24,384 nt of DNA, from positions 1-24,384 of the forward strand of contig CALDOU010000005.1 of the NCBI GenBank assembly GCA_937912175.1, given 5' to 3'. Shown here piece after piece: positions 24,255 to 24,384 of this stretch (positions within the stretch are counted from its first letter, which is position 1; each line of letters begins with the position of its first letter). The translations under genes were made by a program, and so were the position numbers. The notes below the pieces were generated by a model. The model worked only from the letters and a program-made list of their open reading frames with translations. It was not told the origin of the DNA and ran no database searches. Origin of the DNA: an uncultured Clostridia bacterium. GTDB taxonomy: Bacteria; Bacillota; Clostridia; Oscillospirales; Acutalibacteraceae.

Positions 24255-24384
24255 TTAATATCCCATTAATTTTAATGTTTCTCTGGCGGCATGTTGTTCG
24301 GCTTCTTTTTTACTTTTTCCTATTCCAACTCCAACCGGATTACTGTTAATTCTGGCTTCCATTGTAAACCTCTTATCATGGTCG
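24255..24384 (-). CDS. rnc: Ribonuclease III, C-terminal end (partial)
   Basis: The last 42 codons of a minus-strand gene run off the window. They read DHDKRFTMEARINSNPVGVG, then a GKSKKEAEQHAARETL helix and end LKLMGY. This is the end of a double-stranded RNA-binding domain, with the GxGxSKKEAEQxAA signature of RNase III. The gene would process ribosomal RNA precursors and other double-stranded RNA. The stop is at 24255-24257, and ftsY follows. Only the dsRBD end is visible, so the catalytic domain is inferred. Confidence 0.88.
   Translation of the reverse strand, partial: DHDKRFTMEARINSNPVGVGIGKSKKEAEQHAARETLKLMGY

Overview
The window is AT-rich and densely coded, and it looks like the chromosome of an endospore-forming member of the Clostridia. 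The evidence is the spoIVB-spo0A pair, a spoIIM-like gene, a germination-type lipoprotein placed beside what may be alr, an AdhE fermentation enzyme, Firmicute-type RNase Y and FakA/YloV, strong purine-rich Shine-Dalgarno (SD) sites and very frequent TTG start codons. I cannot fix the genus; an Oscillospirales-like lineage is a guess. I see no tRNA, rRNA, CRISPR, insertion sequence or prophage.

Layout. 1-8207 (minus strand): rny-ymdB, then from a separate promoter fakA/yloV-recG-acpS-nnrD-lipoprotein, and at the very edge five codons that look like the start of alr. 8208-8620 is the only long gap. It is a divergent control region with a perfect TTGACA promoter and long leader for rny, a 10-bp dyad in the middle, and a weaker promoter for the opposite strand. 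8621-9270 (plus): a lysine-rich protein of unknown function and secG, closed by a bidirectional terminator. 9348-9913 (minus): a coiled-coil gene whose good start site lies in a different frame from its body. 9999-11807: radC (minus) and an rluA-family gene (plus), divergent. 11804-13351 (minus): spoIIM-like gene and an unknown gene. 13627-15790 (plus): spoIVB and spo0A, with a strong terminator. 16016-16660 (minus): an unknown secreted protein. 16861-24384 (minus): adhE, leuS, rsfS, yqeK, a 63-residue Sm-like candidate, ftsY, and the 3' end of rnc.

How the genes fit together. Most are core housekeeping genes: RNA turnover and ribosome control (rny, ymdB, rnc, rsfS, RluA family), protein export (secG, ftsY), lipid and cofactor maintenance (fakA, acpS, nnrD), DNA repair (recG, possibly radC) and translation (leuS). 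Sporulation genes (spoIIM-like, spoIVB, spo0A, GerS/YdcC-like lipoprotein) lie among them. There is no obvious defence or mobile system. The points that most deserve a second look are the apparent -1 frameshift near 9866-9871, the Sm-like mini-protein at 22997, the altered Spo0A acidic pocket, the eight-cysteine SpoIVB, and the GC-rich hairpin in front of recG. Several usual neighbours are missing (smc, nadD, yloU, rnr-smpB).
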